DNA from: Candidatus Hydrogenedentota bacterium
Lineage (GTDB): Bacteria > Hydrogenedentota > Hydrogenedentia > Hydrogenedentales > JAEUWI01
Direction: 5' to 3'
Length of the DNA stretch: 64,000 bases
NCBI GenBank assembly: GCA_016182605.1
Contig: JACPGE010000047.1
Location: 1-64,000, forward strand
The position numbers were made by a program, and so were the translations under genes. This document shows, piece after piece, positions 35,749 to 44,718 of this stretch. The notes under the pieces were generated by a model. The model was not told where the DNA came from and searched no databases. It saw only the letters and a list, made by a program, of their open reading frames with translations. The first letter of the stretch is position 1; each line of letters starts with the position of its first letter.

Positions 35749-35961
35749 GTGCCCAAGATCCCCGGCATTTCCCATCAGGCTGCCATCCGGGCGCTGGAAA
35801 AAGCGGGCTTTGTAGTCAAACGGCAGGGCAAGCACATAGTCATGTCCGACGGCACTCGGATCATTACTATCCCCCGAGCCAATCCCATTGACGCATATAC
35901 AATGGGCGGAATCGCCAAGGATGCTGGACTCACAGTTGAACAATTCAAAACGCTGTTGTGA
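35749..35961 (+). CDS. HicA-like mRNA interferase toxin
   Basis: This 70-residue protein of the HicA/YcfA family reads 'PGISHQAAIRALEKAGFVVK' then RQGKHIVMSDGTRIITIPR. The conserved His in GKH is retained, in contrast to the neighbouring hicA pseudogene. GTG start. Predicted to cleave mRNA and be neutralised by the preceding HicB-like protein. This pair appears intact. Confidence 0.85.
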   Translation: MPKIPGISHQAAIRALEKAGFVVKRQGKHIVMSDGTRIITIPRANPIDAYTMGGIAKDAGLTVEQFKTLL

Positions 35962-36185
35962 ACGTCGTTGTCGTTATCGATCAAGTGTATATATGAAGGA
36001 ATCACACTGGAACGGATAGGACCGTTTAACCCCATTCCTGCTCCTCCCCCACCCCTAACCCCTTGATTCCGTTTGATCTCCCCCCCCGCCAGCCCCTACA
36101 ATGACCGACCCATTCCCCGGCTAGGCCCTCCGCCAACCGTACCGGGGAAACACCCAAAACGACCCGTGTTTTACTGGAGACGATC

Positions 36186-37505
36186 GTGGACAAGCTGGTA
36201 TCCCTCTGCAAACGTAAGGGCTTCATTTTTCAATCGAGCGGCATCTATGGCGGCGTCAACGGCTGCTGGGACTTCGGTCCGCTCGGCGTGGAACTGAAGC
36301 GCAACCTGAAAAACGACTGGTGGTACAACTTCGTCCAGGTCCGCGACAACATGGTCGGCCTCGACGCAAGCATCATCATGCACCCGGATGTCTGGAAAGC
36401 CAGCGGCCACGTGGACGCCTTTCACGACATCGTCGTGGACTGCAAGGAATGCAAGAAGCGTTTCCGCGAAGATCACCTCGAATCCAAGGTCTGCCCGGAA
36501 TGCGGCGGCGAACTCACCGAGCCGAAGCAGTTCAACAGCATGCTGCGTACCCAGCTCGGCGTGAGTGAAGACACCGCCGTTAACACCTACCTCCGCCCCG
36601 AAACCTGCCAGTCCATCTTCGTCGACTTCAAGGAAATCTACTCCTCCTACCGTGTAAAGGTCCCCTTCGGTATTGCCCAGATCGGCAAGGCCTTCCGCAA
36701 TGAGGTGAACCCGCGCAACTTCATCTTCCGCAGCCGCGAATTCGAACAGATGGAGATCGAGTTCTTCTGCCGCGAAGAGTCGGAAGAAGAGTGGTTCTCC
36801 TGGTGGCAGAAGGAGATCTGGCAGTGGTACCTCGACCTCGGCATCGCCGAAAGCAAGCTCCGCTGGTATGAGCACCCGAAGGAATCCCTCGCCCACTACT
36901 CCAAGCGCACCGTCGACGTCGAATATGAATTCCCCTTCGGCTGGGGCGAATTGCAGGGCCTCGCCAACCGCGGCACCTTCGATCTCACCGCCCATTCCAA
37001 GGCCTCCGGCAAGGATCTCGCCTTCTTCGATCAGGAACAGAACGAACGCTACATCCCCACCGTGCTGGAACCCTCCGCCGGCGCGGATCGCACCACCCTC
37101 GCCGTGCTCTGTGAAGCCTACGACGAAGAAGAAGTCCCCACCAGCAAGGAAGGCGAAACAGAGACCCGCGTGGTCATGCGCCTCCATCCGAAGCTCGCCC
37201 CCATCAAGGCCGCCGTGCTGCCCCTCGTGAAGAAGGACGGCCTGGCCGAACTGGCCCAGGATCTCGAAGCGAAGCTCCGCCGCAAATTCCCCACCTACTA
37301 CGATCACAGCGGAGCCATTGGCCGCCGCTACCGCCGACAGGACGAGATCGGCACCCCCTTCTGCGTCACCGTGGACTTCGACACCAAGGAAAAGGGCACC
37401 GTCACCGTGCGCGAACGCGATTCCATGGCCCAGGTCACCATTCCCATCGAAGAGGTGACGGCCTACATCGAAAAACGCGTCACCCTGGAGCGGCCCATCG
37501 GATAG
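36186..37505 (+). CDS. glyQS: Glycyl-tRNA synthetase (dimeric class II)
   Basis: This 439-residue enzyme charges tRNA-Gly. It has 'RKGFIFQSSGIYGGVNGCWD' then FGPLGVELKRN, class II motif 2 'AQIGKAFRNEVNPRNFIFRS' followed by REFEQMEIEFF, and motif 3 'PTVLEPSAGADRTTLAVLCE'. A zinc-ribbon insert with CKECKK and CPECGG lies near residues 90-120. The anticodon-binding domain is C-terminal ('GTPFCVTVDFDTKEKGTVTV'). GTG start at 36186. It is the alpha2-type enzyme, not the alpha2beta2 bacterial form. GC rises back to the chromosome level from here. Confidence 0.95.
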   Translation: MDKLVSLCKRKGFIFQSSGIYGGVNGCWDFGPLGVELKRNLKNDWWYNFVQVRDNMVGLDASIIMHPDVWKASGHVDAFHDIVVDCKECKKRFREDHLESKVCPECGGELTEPKQFNSMLRTQLGVSEDTAVNTYLRPETCQSIFVDFKEIYSSYRVKVPFGIAQIGKAFRNEVNPRNFIFRSREFEQMEIEFFCREESEEEWFSWWQKEIWQWYLDLGIAESKLRWYEHPKESLAHYSKRTVDVEYEFPFGWGELQGLANRGTFDLTAHSKASGKDLAFFDQEQNERYIPTVLEPSAGADRTTLAVLCEAYDEEEVPTSKEGETETRVVMRLHPKLAPIKAAVLPLVKKDGLAELAQDLEAKLRRKFPTYYDHSGAIGRRYRRQDEIGTPFCVTVDFDTKEKGTVTVRERDSMAQVTIPIEEVTAYIEKRVTLERPIG

Positions 37506-37511
37506 GCAGCA

Positions 37512-37566
37512 CGAAGGGGACCGTCCTCTTTCCGAGATTCACGAGGAGAAGGGACTGTTCCGAATG
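37512..37566. repeat. Repeat F: AAGGGGAC(C/T)GTCCTCTTTCC element
   Basis: AAGGGGACCGTCCTCTTTCC, then GAGATTCACGAGGAGAAGGGACTGTTCC, lies just after glyQS. A near-identical copy follows the ABC permease gene (47631-47676). It combines two REP-like palindromes about 35 bp apart. Confidence 0.7.
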
Positions 37567-37635
37567 GCGCTTACTTAAGGACCATATTCGAAGAAATTCC
37601 GCGCCCTATCACATGAAGGACGTCAACATCCGCAC

Positions 37636-37670
37636 AAGTAGGCCTTCGCTCGCCGAGCGTAGGCATTTCT
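37636..37670. repeat. Dispersed repeat D
   Basis: AAGTAGGCCTTCGCTCGCCG followed by AGCGTAGGCATT; relatives at 170-213 (inverted) and 54921-54950. Confidence 0.6.
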
Positions 37671-37729
37671 ACACGAATCAACCGCACTACACACTAACAA
37701 TGTCGCTCCAAAAGTTGAAATGGTCCCCC

Positions 37730-37955
37730 TTCGAAAATGGAACCGACAAGAGTCTTAAATCGTCAACTTCAGCACCAAGTGGATTGCCCAGGGGACTGTA
37801 CCTGCCGGCATGCAACACCCCACGCACGCAGAACCATTCTCCACCGGCAGGGACTGTACCCGGGAAGTAAACATTCGTGCCCAGGGGACTGTACCCGCCA
37901 GCCCGCATGAACATTCGCCGGGCTCAATACTCGTACTGGCGGGGACTGTACCCGA
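37730..37955 (+). repeat. REP-like array before methyltransferase
   Basis: Four copies of (G)GGGACTGTACC(C/T)G lie at ~37791, ~37849, 37884 and 37941, at irregular spacing, ending 26 bp before the methyltransferase start. The segment TGGAACCGACAAGAGTCTTA preceding them also has a relative at 47.59 kb. The gene-free stretch 37506-37980 consists almost entirely of such repeats. Confidence 0.75.
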
Positions 37956-37980
37956 TCACAAGCGTCAGGTAGTACCCAGT

Positions 37981-38715
37981 ATGGCCTTCGACTACGATCA
38001 CATCGCACCTCACTACGACGTGCACCGGCGTGGCCGTGGCCCCTATTACGGCACCCTGCTGATGCTCTTGAACGAGGCCCGTGCCACGTCCGTGCTCGAA
38101 GTGGGCGCGGGCACGGGCAACAACACCCAGGCCATCGTGCAGGATCATCCCTGCCAACTGACCGCCCTCGAGCGCTCTGCGGGCATGCTCGCCCAGGGCC
38201 GTTCCAAACTGGCCGGGGTGCAATGGGTTCAGGGCGATGCCATGGCCCTCCCTTTTTCCGCCGGGCGCTTCGATTTCGCCTACGCCACCTATGTGCTTCA
38301 CCACCTCTCCGATCTGGACGCCTTCTTCCGCGAGGTGCGGCGTGTGCTTCGAAATGGCATAGCCGCCTTCGTCACCCTTCCCCGCCACTTCATCCTCGCC
38401 CACCCCATGAACGCCTACTTCCCCAGTTTCTCCGTGGTGGATGGCGCGCGTTTCCAGCATGAGGACGCCGTGGCCGCCAGCATGCAGCGGGCGGGCTTCT
38501 CGCATGTGACCCAATCCCTGCATCACGATGCGCCCCGCATCATCGACCAGGCCTATGCGGAGAAGGTCGCCGGGAAGTTCATCTCCACCTACGCCCTGCT
38601 GCCGGAAGACGAGTTCCAGGCGGGGCTTGCGCGGCTGCGTAACGAGATCGCCGGAAAAGGGGCATTGGATGTTACCATGGTACGGGAGGCCGTTACGGTC
38701 TGGGGACGGTGCTGA
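37981..38715 (+). CDS. Class I SAM-dependent methyltransferase
   Basis: This 244-residue Rossmann methyltransferase of the UbiE/Methyltransf_11 type has SAM motif I 'VLEVGAGTGNNTQAI', motif II region 'LTALERSAGMLAQGRSKL', 'VQGDAMALPFSAGRFDFAYA' and 'YVLHHLSDLDAFFREVRRVL'. Substrate is unknown. Start MAFDYDHIAPHYD is typical for the family. The leader contains an array of GGGGACTGTACCCG repeats, as does the SDR gene at 16.2 kb. It ends 45 bp before rsgA. Confidence 0.88.
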   Translation: MAFDYDHIAPHYDVHRRGRGPYYGTLLMLLNEARATSVLEVGAGTGNNTQAIVQDHPCQLTALERSAGMLAQGRSKLAGVQWVQGDAMALPFSAGRFDFAYATYVLHHLSDLDAFFREVRRVLRNGIAAFVTLPRHFILAHPMNAYFPSFSVVDGARFQHEDAVAASMQRAGFSHVTQSLHHDAPRIIDQAYAEKVAGKFISTYALLPEDEFQAGLARLRNEIAGKGALDVTMVREAVTVWGRC

Positions 38716-38760
38716 GATGGAGTATACGCGGCCCCATAACACGGCGGCAGACGTTCAATC

Positions 38761-39846
38761 GTGAAAAAAAAGAAACTCAAAAGCAAGAACCAGCCCGTGC
38801 GCACGCGCAATTGGGAAGAGAATCACGAGCATTCTTTCACCCACGACCGTGCGCGGCACCGCCGTGCCCAGCCCGTGCGCTCGGAAACGGCGGAAGATCT
38901 CGATCCGCTTCCCAGCGTATTCGAGCCCAACGGCGAGGTCTTCTCCCATTCCAAAAAATGGGCCTTCGTCCTGAAAGACGGCGCAGAAATCCTTTGCATC
39001 ATCGATGAGCGCCTCAAAGAGCAGAATGCAACCCTGCTGGTGCCAGGCGATCGCGTGCTGGTGGAGTATGAAGAGGGCCAGGCCATTGTGCGCGGGGTCG
39101 CGCCGCGTCTCACACGCCTGAGCCGCCCCGCCGGCGATCATGCGCGCGTGGGCGAACAGATCTTCGCGGCAAACCTCGACGTGCTGCTCATCGTCGCCGC
39201 CGCAAAGAACCCCATCTTCCGCCCCGGACTCGTGGACCGCTACCTTATCGCGGCCGAGCAGGGCGGTGTGGATGCCGTGCTCTGCCTCAACAAGATCGAT
39301 CTCGTGGAGGAAATGCCGGAGGACCTGCAGCTCTACCGCGACCTCGGCATGCCCGTCTTCCCCATCAGTTGCAAGACCGGCGCGGGCATCGACCCCTTGC
39401 TGGCACACATCCGCGGCAAGTTGTGCGTTCTCTCCGGTCACAGTGGCGTGGGCAAATCCACCCTGTTGAACCGGCTCGATCCGGACCTCGATCTGGACAC
39501 CCAGGAGGTGAGTCAATCCACCCAGCGCGGACGCCACACCACCACCGCCTCCCGTCTCTACCAGTTGGGCGGCGGCACCCGCATCATCGACACCCCCGGC
39601 ATCCGCGCACTCGGCCTCTGGCGCGTGGATCCGGAAGAGGTGGCCTTCTATTTCCCCGAGTTGGCTGCGGCCGCGGCAAACTGCCACTTCCGCAACTGCA
39701 CCCACACCCACGAGCCCGACTGCGGCGTGAAAGCCGGCCTCGACGACGGCACCGTCCTGCCCCAGCGCTACGCGTCTTACCTGCGCATCCGCGCGAGCCT
39801 GGAATCCGACGAGAACATCACCCCCGGGCGCATGTTCGCCCTGTAG
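38761..39846 (+). CDS. rsgA: Ribosome small-subunit GTPase RsgA
   Basis: This 361-residue circularly permuted GTPase helps late 30S maturation. The G motifs occur in permuted order: NKID ('VLCLNKIDLVEE'), SCKTG (G5), Walker A 'GHSGVGKSTLLNRL', then DTPG ('RIIDTPGIRALG'). An OB-fold precedes ('LVPGDRVLVEYEEGQAIVRG'). The zinc-knuckle is C-terminal ('NCHFRNCTHTHEPDCGVKAG'). A basic N-terminal tail, MKKKKLKSKNQ, is common. GTG start. Confidence 0.95.
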   Translation: MKKKKLKSKNQPVRTRNWEENHEHSFTHDRARHRRAQPVRSETAEDLDPLPSVFEPNGEVFSHSKKWAFVLKDGAEILCIIDERLKEQNATLLVPGDRVLVEYEEGQAIVRGVAPRLTRLSRPAGDHARVGEQIFAANLDVLLIVAAAKNPIFRPGLVDRYLIAAEQGGVDAVLCLNKIDLVEEMPEDLQLYRDLGMPVFPISCKTGAGIDPLLAHIRGKLCVLSGHSGVGKSTLLNRLDPDLDLDTQEVSQSTQRGRHTTTASRLYQLGGGTRIIDTPGIRALGLWRVDPEEVAFYFPELAAAAANCHFRNCTHTHEPDCGVKAGLDDGTVLPQRYASYLRIRASLESDENITPGRMFAL

Positions 39847-39874
39847 GGCGGCGCCCGATTCGCCCGAACTCCCC

Positions 39875-39915
39875 AAAAAAATGCGGCGCGCATCTCCGTT
39901 CGAGATACGCGCCGC
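39875..39915 (-). terminator. Intrinsic terminator of the cytochrome/PqaA fusion gene
   Basis: A stem GCGGCGCGCATCTC/GAGATACGCGCCGC with one mismatch and a 5-nt loop is followed on the minus strand by T7. It lies 15 bp beyond the stop. Confidence 0.85.
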
Positions 39916-39929
39916 AACCGTTTCTGATT

Positions 39930-42900
39930 TTATTTCGACAGGAATACCGGGCAGTAGCCGTCTTCGGAAGCGCTCTGCGAACACTGCGCGTAGCCGTCCG
40001 CGTTGAACATCTGGATGATGCGCAACAATTCCGTGAGGCTGACCTTCCAGTTCTGGGGCACGTAGTCCACATTGTGCGCGTTGCAACTGCACTCACCGGC
40101 ATCCTGCGGCGCACCGGGGGCATAGCCGTCTTCGGTGCCGTTCTGGCAGTGGAAACCGTTCACGTTGAAGAACTGGATGATACGCAGCAGCTCGCTCAGG
40201 TCGATCGCCATGTTGCCATTGGTGTCCGCCATGTGAATCGGGCCGTGGCTCTTCTCGCCGCCCGTACAGAACCCGCCCGACCCCGCACCGCCGGGAGGCG
40301 TGAAGGGAAGGATATCCGGCACTACACTGACGCCAGACGTAAAGCGTATCGGCAGCGGGACGAGTCCATTGGGAAATTCCATTTCCACCATGAAGGCCGT
40401 CCACCCCGTCGGCGGCGCCGGCACACTGCCCACATAGACGCCCGGGCTCTGTGGCGACAGCGTGGAACTGGTCCACGCCTGGCCAATGCTTTCCAGGCGG
40501 AAATCGCGCGCGTAGGGGTTGGTGGCCTTCCACAAACGGACCGCCGTGGGCTGCGTCGTCGTGCTCACGCGGATCTCCCCGTTCTCCAGGATCTCCCAAT
40601 CGTATTTCGGACGCGCGGTCTTCGTCAGGAAAGCCGCATAGTAGGCGGTGAGATCTTCCACCGCCGTGGAGGTCTGGTCCAGACCGTGATCCGTGTTCGG
40701 CACATAGCGCACGTGCTTCTCGCCCCTCAGATCGTCGAAGTAGAACTGGGACGAATCGGGCAGGAAGAACTGATCGCCCGTGCTGTTGATCATAAACTTC
40801 GGCATCGTGAGCCGGTTCCGGTAGCTGTACGGCTCCACAATGTCCATGAGATCCGCAAAGGCGGGATCGTCGATGCGATCCATGATGCCCATGTCCACGT
40901 AGTCTTCCACCGAGGGTGCCCAGAAGCCGTACGCCGCATAGTGGTGCTGGAAACTCGGCACCAAATTCAGCAGGTCGATCACCAGTGGGGCGATGGCCCG
41001 GACCCGCGGATCGACCACGGCGGTGGTCCAGGTGGTCCAGCCGCGCTTCGAGGCCCCGGCCACCATGAATCCGGATACCGCAGGGAATACGTCCTGCACC
41101 GTGTCCATCGCGCGCACCACCGCCTTGGTCATCGGAAGGCGCGGCAGCCACAGGGGATCGCCCGTGGACATGAACTTGTCCCAGCAATACGCAATCAACT
41201 CGTCTTCCGTGCGGCCATTCGCCAAGTACCGCGGATCCGTTTCATCGGCAAATTTGATCCGCTCATTCGGAATCATCTTGATTTCCGCCACGATCGAGCG
41301 GGTCTGTGCGGCCAGTTGCCCAAGCGTGGGATCGACACCGCTGGGCGCGGAGCCGCCATTGCTCCCGCCGCTAATGAACATCATCGCCTCGTTAAACAAA
41401 AGCGAGTCCGGCACCGCAACCAGAAGCCAGTGCTCCCAGAGCGTCCGGTTCACTTCGTTCGCCGAACGCCACCGTTGCGAGGTCATGGAATAAACACGGG
41501 ATGTATAGCCGTTACCGTCGCTCGTGGAGAGCAACTGGTAACGGTAATTGTTGTCCGGCGTGTTCACATAGGTGTCGAGCGCGGTCAGTACGGGCTCGCC
41601 CTCGCCTTCCCCTTCACCCTCTCCTTCGCCCTCGCCTTCACCTTCGCCCTCGCCTTCACCTTCGCCCACAGGATCGCCGAAGCTCCCCGGGTCCGTCGGA
41701 TCCGTATTCGCCAAGAACTCAGTATGGTTGAAGTACGTGTCGCCGTCGCGGTCGAGCGCCACGCGCGTGGCGGTTCCCGCGGGAACCACTGTAAAGGTCA
41801 GCTTCGCACCCTCATCCAGCAGCGTGAAAAGCGTCGTCTGCGTCACCGGGCCGCCAGCGGCGTCCAACTGGAAGTTGCTCCCCCCAACAAAACGCGCACC
41901 ACGCAGCCGCCCATCCATAAGACCAAAGCCCACCAGTTCAATGCGCGGAGAAGCCGTGACGAAATTCTTTAGATCGGCAAGCTGCGAATTATTCGGCTCG
42001 CTCTTTCCTGCCGTGACCTGCTGGCCAACAGCCGCATGCGCGTCGCGGCTCTCCACCCCCGGGGGATTGTCAAATGGGAGCAAGCCGGGCGACGGGGGAC
42101 CGAAGCCGCTGCCTGAAAAGGCAAGCATGAGTGCGGTTAAATTGGCCAATTCCTGGGGGGAGTTGGTGGTGAACGCATTCTCCGAAAGGAATCGCTCCAG
42201 GGTATCCACACTGCCATCGTGCAGATACCCGAATCCCGCGCGGCTCTCGGTGTGGATCATGTCCATCCCCACCTTGTCATACATATTGCGCAGTTGCGCC
42301 ACCTTGATCGCGCGATTCGTCGATCCGTCGATGCTGACCAGCGCCAAGTGCCGCTCACCCAGTGGCCCCAGGGGTATTTCTTCATAAACCCCAGTGCTGT
42401 TATTGAACGTCGCATTCGAGCTGTTACCGCTGGGCAACGTATGGCAGGTCACGCACGATACAACGGTCTGATCGATGCGCCGTCCGTGGTCTCGATAGAG
42501 CGCAAGGCCAGCCACGGCATCGCCATTCGGCAGTTGGTTGCCCGCCCCGGGAAAACGCGGGGTAATGAAATGGCCGGGCAAAGGCAAGTTCGTCGGCAGA
42601 GAATTGTTCAGATTGCGGAACGGGTTGGGCGGAAAGTGAATGCTCGCCAGAAAGGCCTTGTACTCGTTCATCTCCTGATCCGTCAGGGTCGTGTCATCTC
42701 CCTGCAACCCCATGAACGCTCCTCTAAACTCTTCCAACCCGAGCCGGTCCCCGCGCCAATGGAAGGGCTCCTGACCAATAATACCCTGCAAGGTCTGGGT
42801 GCTCATCGGCCCTTTCATCGGATGGAAGGGCTCGATGCCATCCGCAAGAAAAACGCTGCCGTCGAATTCTGCGTTCATGCCCAGATTGCGATTCTCGAGG

Positions 42901-44483
42901 CTGATCATCTCGCCGGCAGGATTCCCCAAGTCCCACGCGAGCCGGTCCATACGGGAGTCGATATGGCAGGACCCGCAAGACGCCTGGCCGAGACCTGAGT
43001 TCTTGTGGGTATCATAGAGGTGCTTGCGGCCCACCCTGATGGGCTCGGGCGTGGGATCGAAAAGCGGTACCACGTCCACCTCGGAACCAGCCACCGTGCC
43101 GCCGCCCTGGGTCTGAAGTGCGACCACCGAAATGGAGGCGTCGAAGCGGTTGAGGGCGTAGAGCACATTCCGTGCCTCGTCGAGTACAACGCCCGTGGGG
43201 CCTTCGCGCAATTCAATCGTGGACGTGGCGCCGATGCGATCGCCCTCGGCATCGACCACGATGAGGTTGTTCGAACCCATGCCTGTGATGAAGGCCTGGG
43301 TGCCCGCGCTGTTCCAAACGATCCCGCGCGGATCCCCGATCGACTTGTTCCGGTCATTCTGCGGAATGCGGCGCACCGCATACGTCAGGTGCCCCCGATT
43401 CAAATCGACCACGCTCTCCGTGACCAAATCCAGCGGATCGCCTATGGCCAGGTTCACCCGCGCAAATATGCTGTTCACATTGGGCTCGAAACGCACTTCG
43501 TTGATGCCGTCGATACCAACCACCGTCACATCGCCCGACACCGGATTCACATCGATCGCCATACAGATGTTCATCATATGGTCGATGTAGGTGACCGGTG
43601 CGGCCAGATTGTTCGCATTGATCACGGCCACATCGTGATCGAGCAGCGTCCAGCCCTGGGGGCGCCCCGACAGGCCGGACTGCGGTCCGGAAACGAACTG
43701 TGTCCAATCCGTGCCGGTGTCGTCCAGCCATTGGCCCGCGTCGTTCTGCTTCACGATCATCCCCACCCGGGGCGGTGCGTCATTGTCCGGATTCTCGGCG
43801 GGATCGAAGCCATTGCCGTTGTTGTTTGAGGGTGGATTTGCAGTGCCGTGCGGAGTCTGCGCGTTCCCCACCACATTCGGCGGGAACGAGATGACACTGT
43901 TCCCTTCCGAGCCGCCGCCCAGCGCAGTCGAGCGGTTCCCCGATTCAAATATCGCCGCGTAGACCTTGGAGCCATCGGGGCTCACGGCAAGCGCACGGGG
44001 ATCTTCTGCATTGATGGCAATATTCGTCGGGTTGGCCGTGGGATCGCCCGGGCTCACCACCTGAATCAGGTTGGCCTGCGAGCAGGATATAAAGGCGCGC
44101 CCCTGGGTCCCGGCGAAGACCACGTCCGCGGGCTCGTCGGCCGTGCGGACTGTATTGACAATGGCGCCCACGGAAATATCTACGATACTGACCGAATCGG
44201 AAATCTGGTTCACGACCCACACTTCCGTATTGGTCCGGAAACGCGCGGTTACGGGGTCGATGCCCACGGGAATGGATTGCTCCAATTCGGGCGCACCACC
44301 GCCAAGAGAGAAGATCTCAACCCGCCCGTCGGCCGTGTTACAGACCGCCAAATGCGCCCCGTCTGGACTGAGGTCCATCGGATGGACTTGGGGCGTTTCG
44401 AAGTTGACAAAATTGTCCTGGGCGAAGGCATGGCCCAGCGTCAACAAGACGGTAAAAAATAGAACTGCGCATCGCAAGCCCAT
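39930..44483 (-). CDS. Giant secreted fusion: beta-propeller, diheme cytochrome, Glu-Gly linker, PqaA-like hydrolase, dockerin-like tail
   Basis: This 1517-residue protein has the signal peptide MGLRCAVLFFTVLLTLGHAF. Residues ~25-420 are a YVTN-type propeller ('HPMDLSPDGAHLAVCNTADG', 'AVSPDGSKVYAAIF'). Residues ~490-780 are a diheme cytochrome c peroxidase/MauG-like region with CGSCH (~500) and CVTCH (~676). At ~940-960 there is a run of about 12 Glu-Gly units. Residues ~965-1400 match PhoPQ-activated PqaA-like alpha/beta-hydrolases ('GFMVAGASKRGWTTWTTAVV' with nucleophile Ser, 'NTDHGLDQ'). The tail has two SELLRIIQFFN-type units, the first with an EF-hand-like loop 'DTNGNMAIDLSELLRIIQFF', the second degenerate. 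Redox and hydrolase halves are normally separate proteins. Confidence 0.85.
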   Translation of the reverse strand: MGLRCAVLFFTVLLTLGHAFAQDNFVNFETPQVHPMDLSPDGAHLAVCNTADGRVEIFSLGGGAPELEQSIPVGIDPVTARFRTNTEVWVVNQISDSVSIVDISVGAIVNTVRTADEPADVVFAGTQGRAFISCSQANLIQVVSPGDPTANPTNIAINAEDPRALAVSPDGSKVYAAIFESGNRSTALGGGSEGNSVISFPPNVVGNAQTPHGTANPPSNNNGNGFDPAENPDNDAPPRVGMIVKQNDAGQWLDDTGTDWTQFVSGPQSGLSGRPQGWTLLDHDVAVINANNLAAPVTYIDHMMNICMAIDVNPVSGDVTVVGIDGINEVRFEPNVNSIFARVNLAIGDPLDLVTESVVDLNRGHLTYAVRRIPQNDRNKSIGDPRGIVWNSAGTQAFITGMGSNNLIVVDAEGDRIGATSTIELREGPTGVVLDEARNVLYALNRFDASISVVALQTQGGGTVAGSEVDVVPLFDPTPEPIRVGRKHLYDTHKNSGLGQASCGSCHIDSRMDRLAWDLGNPAGEMISLENRNLGMNAEFDGSVFLADGIEPFHPMKGPMSTQTLQGIIGQEPFHWRGDRLGLEEFRGAFMGLQGDDTTLTDQEMNEYKAFLASIHFPPNPFRNLNNSLPTNLPLPGHFITPRFPGAGNQLPNGDAVAGLALYRDHGRRIDQTVVSCVTCHTLPSGNSSNATFNNSTGVYEEIPLGPLGERHLALVSIDGSTNRAIKVAQLRNMYDKVGMDMIHTESRAGFGYLHDGSVDTLERFLSENAFTTNSPQELANLTALMLAFSGSGFGPPSPGLLPFDNPPGVESRDAHAAVGQQVTAGKSEPNNSQLADLKNFVTASPRIELVGFGLMDGRLRGARFVGGSNFQLDAAGGPVTQTTLFTLLDEGAKLTFTVVPAGTATRVALDRDGDTYFNHTEFLANTDPTDPGSFGDPVGEGEGEGEGEGEGEGEGEGEGEGEPVLTALDTYVNTPDNNYRYQLLSTSDGNGYTSRVYSMTSQRWRSANEVNRTLWEHWLLVAVPDSLLFNEAMMFISGGSNGGSAPSGVDPTLGQLAAQTRSIVAEIKMIPNERIKFADETDPRYLANGRTEDELIAYCWDKFMSTGDPLWLPRLPMTKAVVRAMDTVQDVFPAVSGFMVAGASKRGWTTWTTAVVDPRVRAIAPLVIDLLNLVPSFQHHYAAYGFWAPSVEDYVDMGIMDRIDDPAFADLMDIVEPYSYRNRLTMPKFMINSTGDQFFLPDSSQFYFDDLRGEKHVRYVPNTDHGLDQTSTAVEDLTAYYAAFLTKTARPKYDWEILENGEIRVSTTTQPTAVRLWKATNPYARDFRLESIGQAWTSSTLSPQSPGVYVGSVPAPPTGWTAFMVEMEFPNGLVPLPIRFTSGVSVVPDILPFTPPGGAGSGGFCTGGEKSHGPIHMADTNGNMAIDLSELLRIIQFFNVNGFHCQNGTEDGYAPGAPQDAGECSCNAHNVDYVPQNWKVSLTELLRIIQMFNADGYAQCSQSASEDGYCPVFLSK
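41593..41668 (-). repeat. In-frame 6-bp tandem repeat encoding Glu-Gly linker
   Basis: GGCGAA/GGTGAA/GGCGAG units repeat for about 75 bp within the fusion gene, encoding the (EG)n linker exactly at the boundary between the cytochrome and hydrolase halves. Confidence 0.85.
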
Positions 44484-44718
44484 AACGTAACGTACTCCTA
44501 CGGCGAAGCCGCCGTTCTCCCTTGTCGTTGACCCGCTAAGGATAATGCATTCCGGCACATTTGACAAGTTTACGGCTTCATGGCAAGAATCCACCGGTCC
44601 AAGGGGGTTCCGGCGGGCTTGCAGCACCCCTCCCGGACTGCTAAACTTCCGGAACACAACACGTTAGCTGCCAGCAGAGAGATAACGGCCCACAGCGCGG
44701 CCAAGGATGCGCCATACC

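Noticed and set aside
37791..37954. Possible CRISPR-like array
   Set aside because: Repeats are only ~14 bp, spacing varies from ~35 to ~58 bp, there are no cas genes, and the same 14-mer is dispersed elsewhere; REP-like is the better reading.
39369..41972. Long plus-strand open frame (about 870 codons) after rsgA
   Set aside because: It runs antisense to the cytochrome/PqaA fusion and overlaps rsgA in another frame; no leader, no family pattern.
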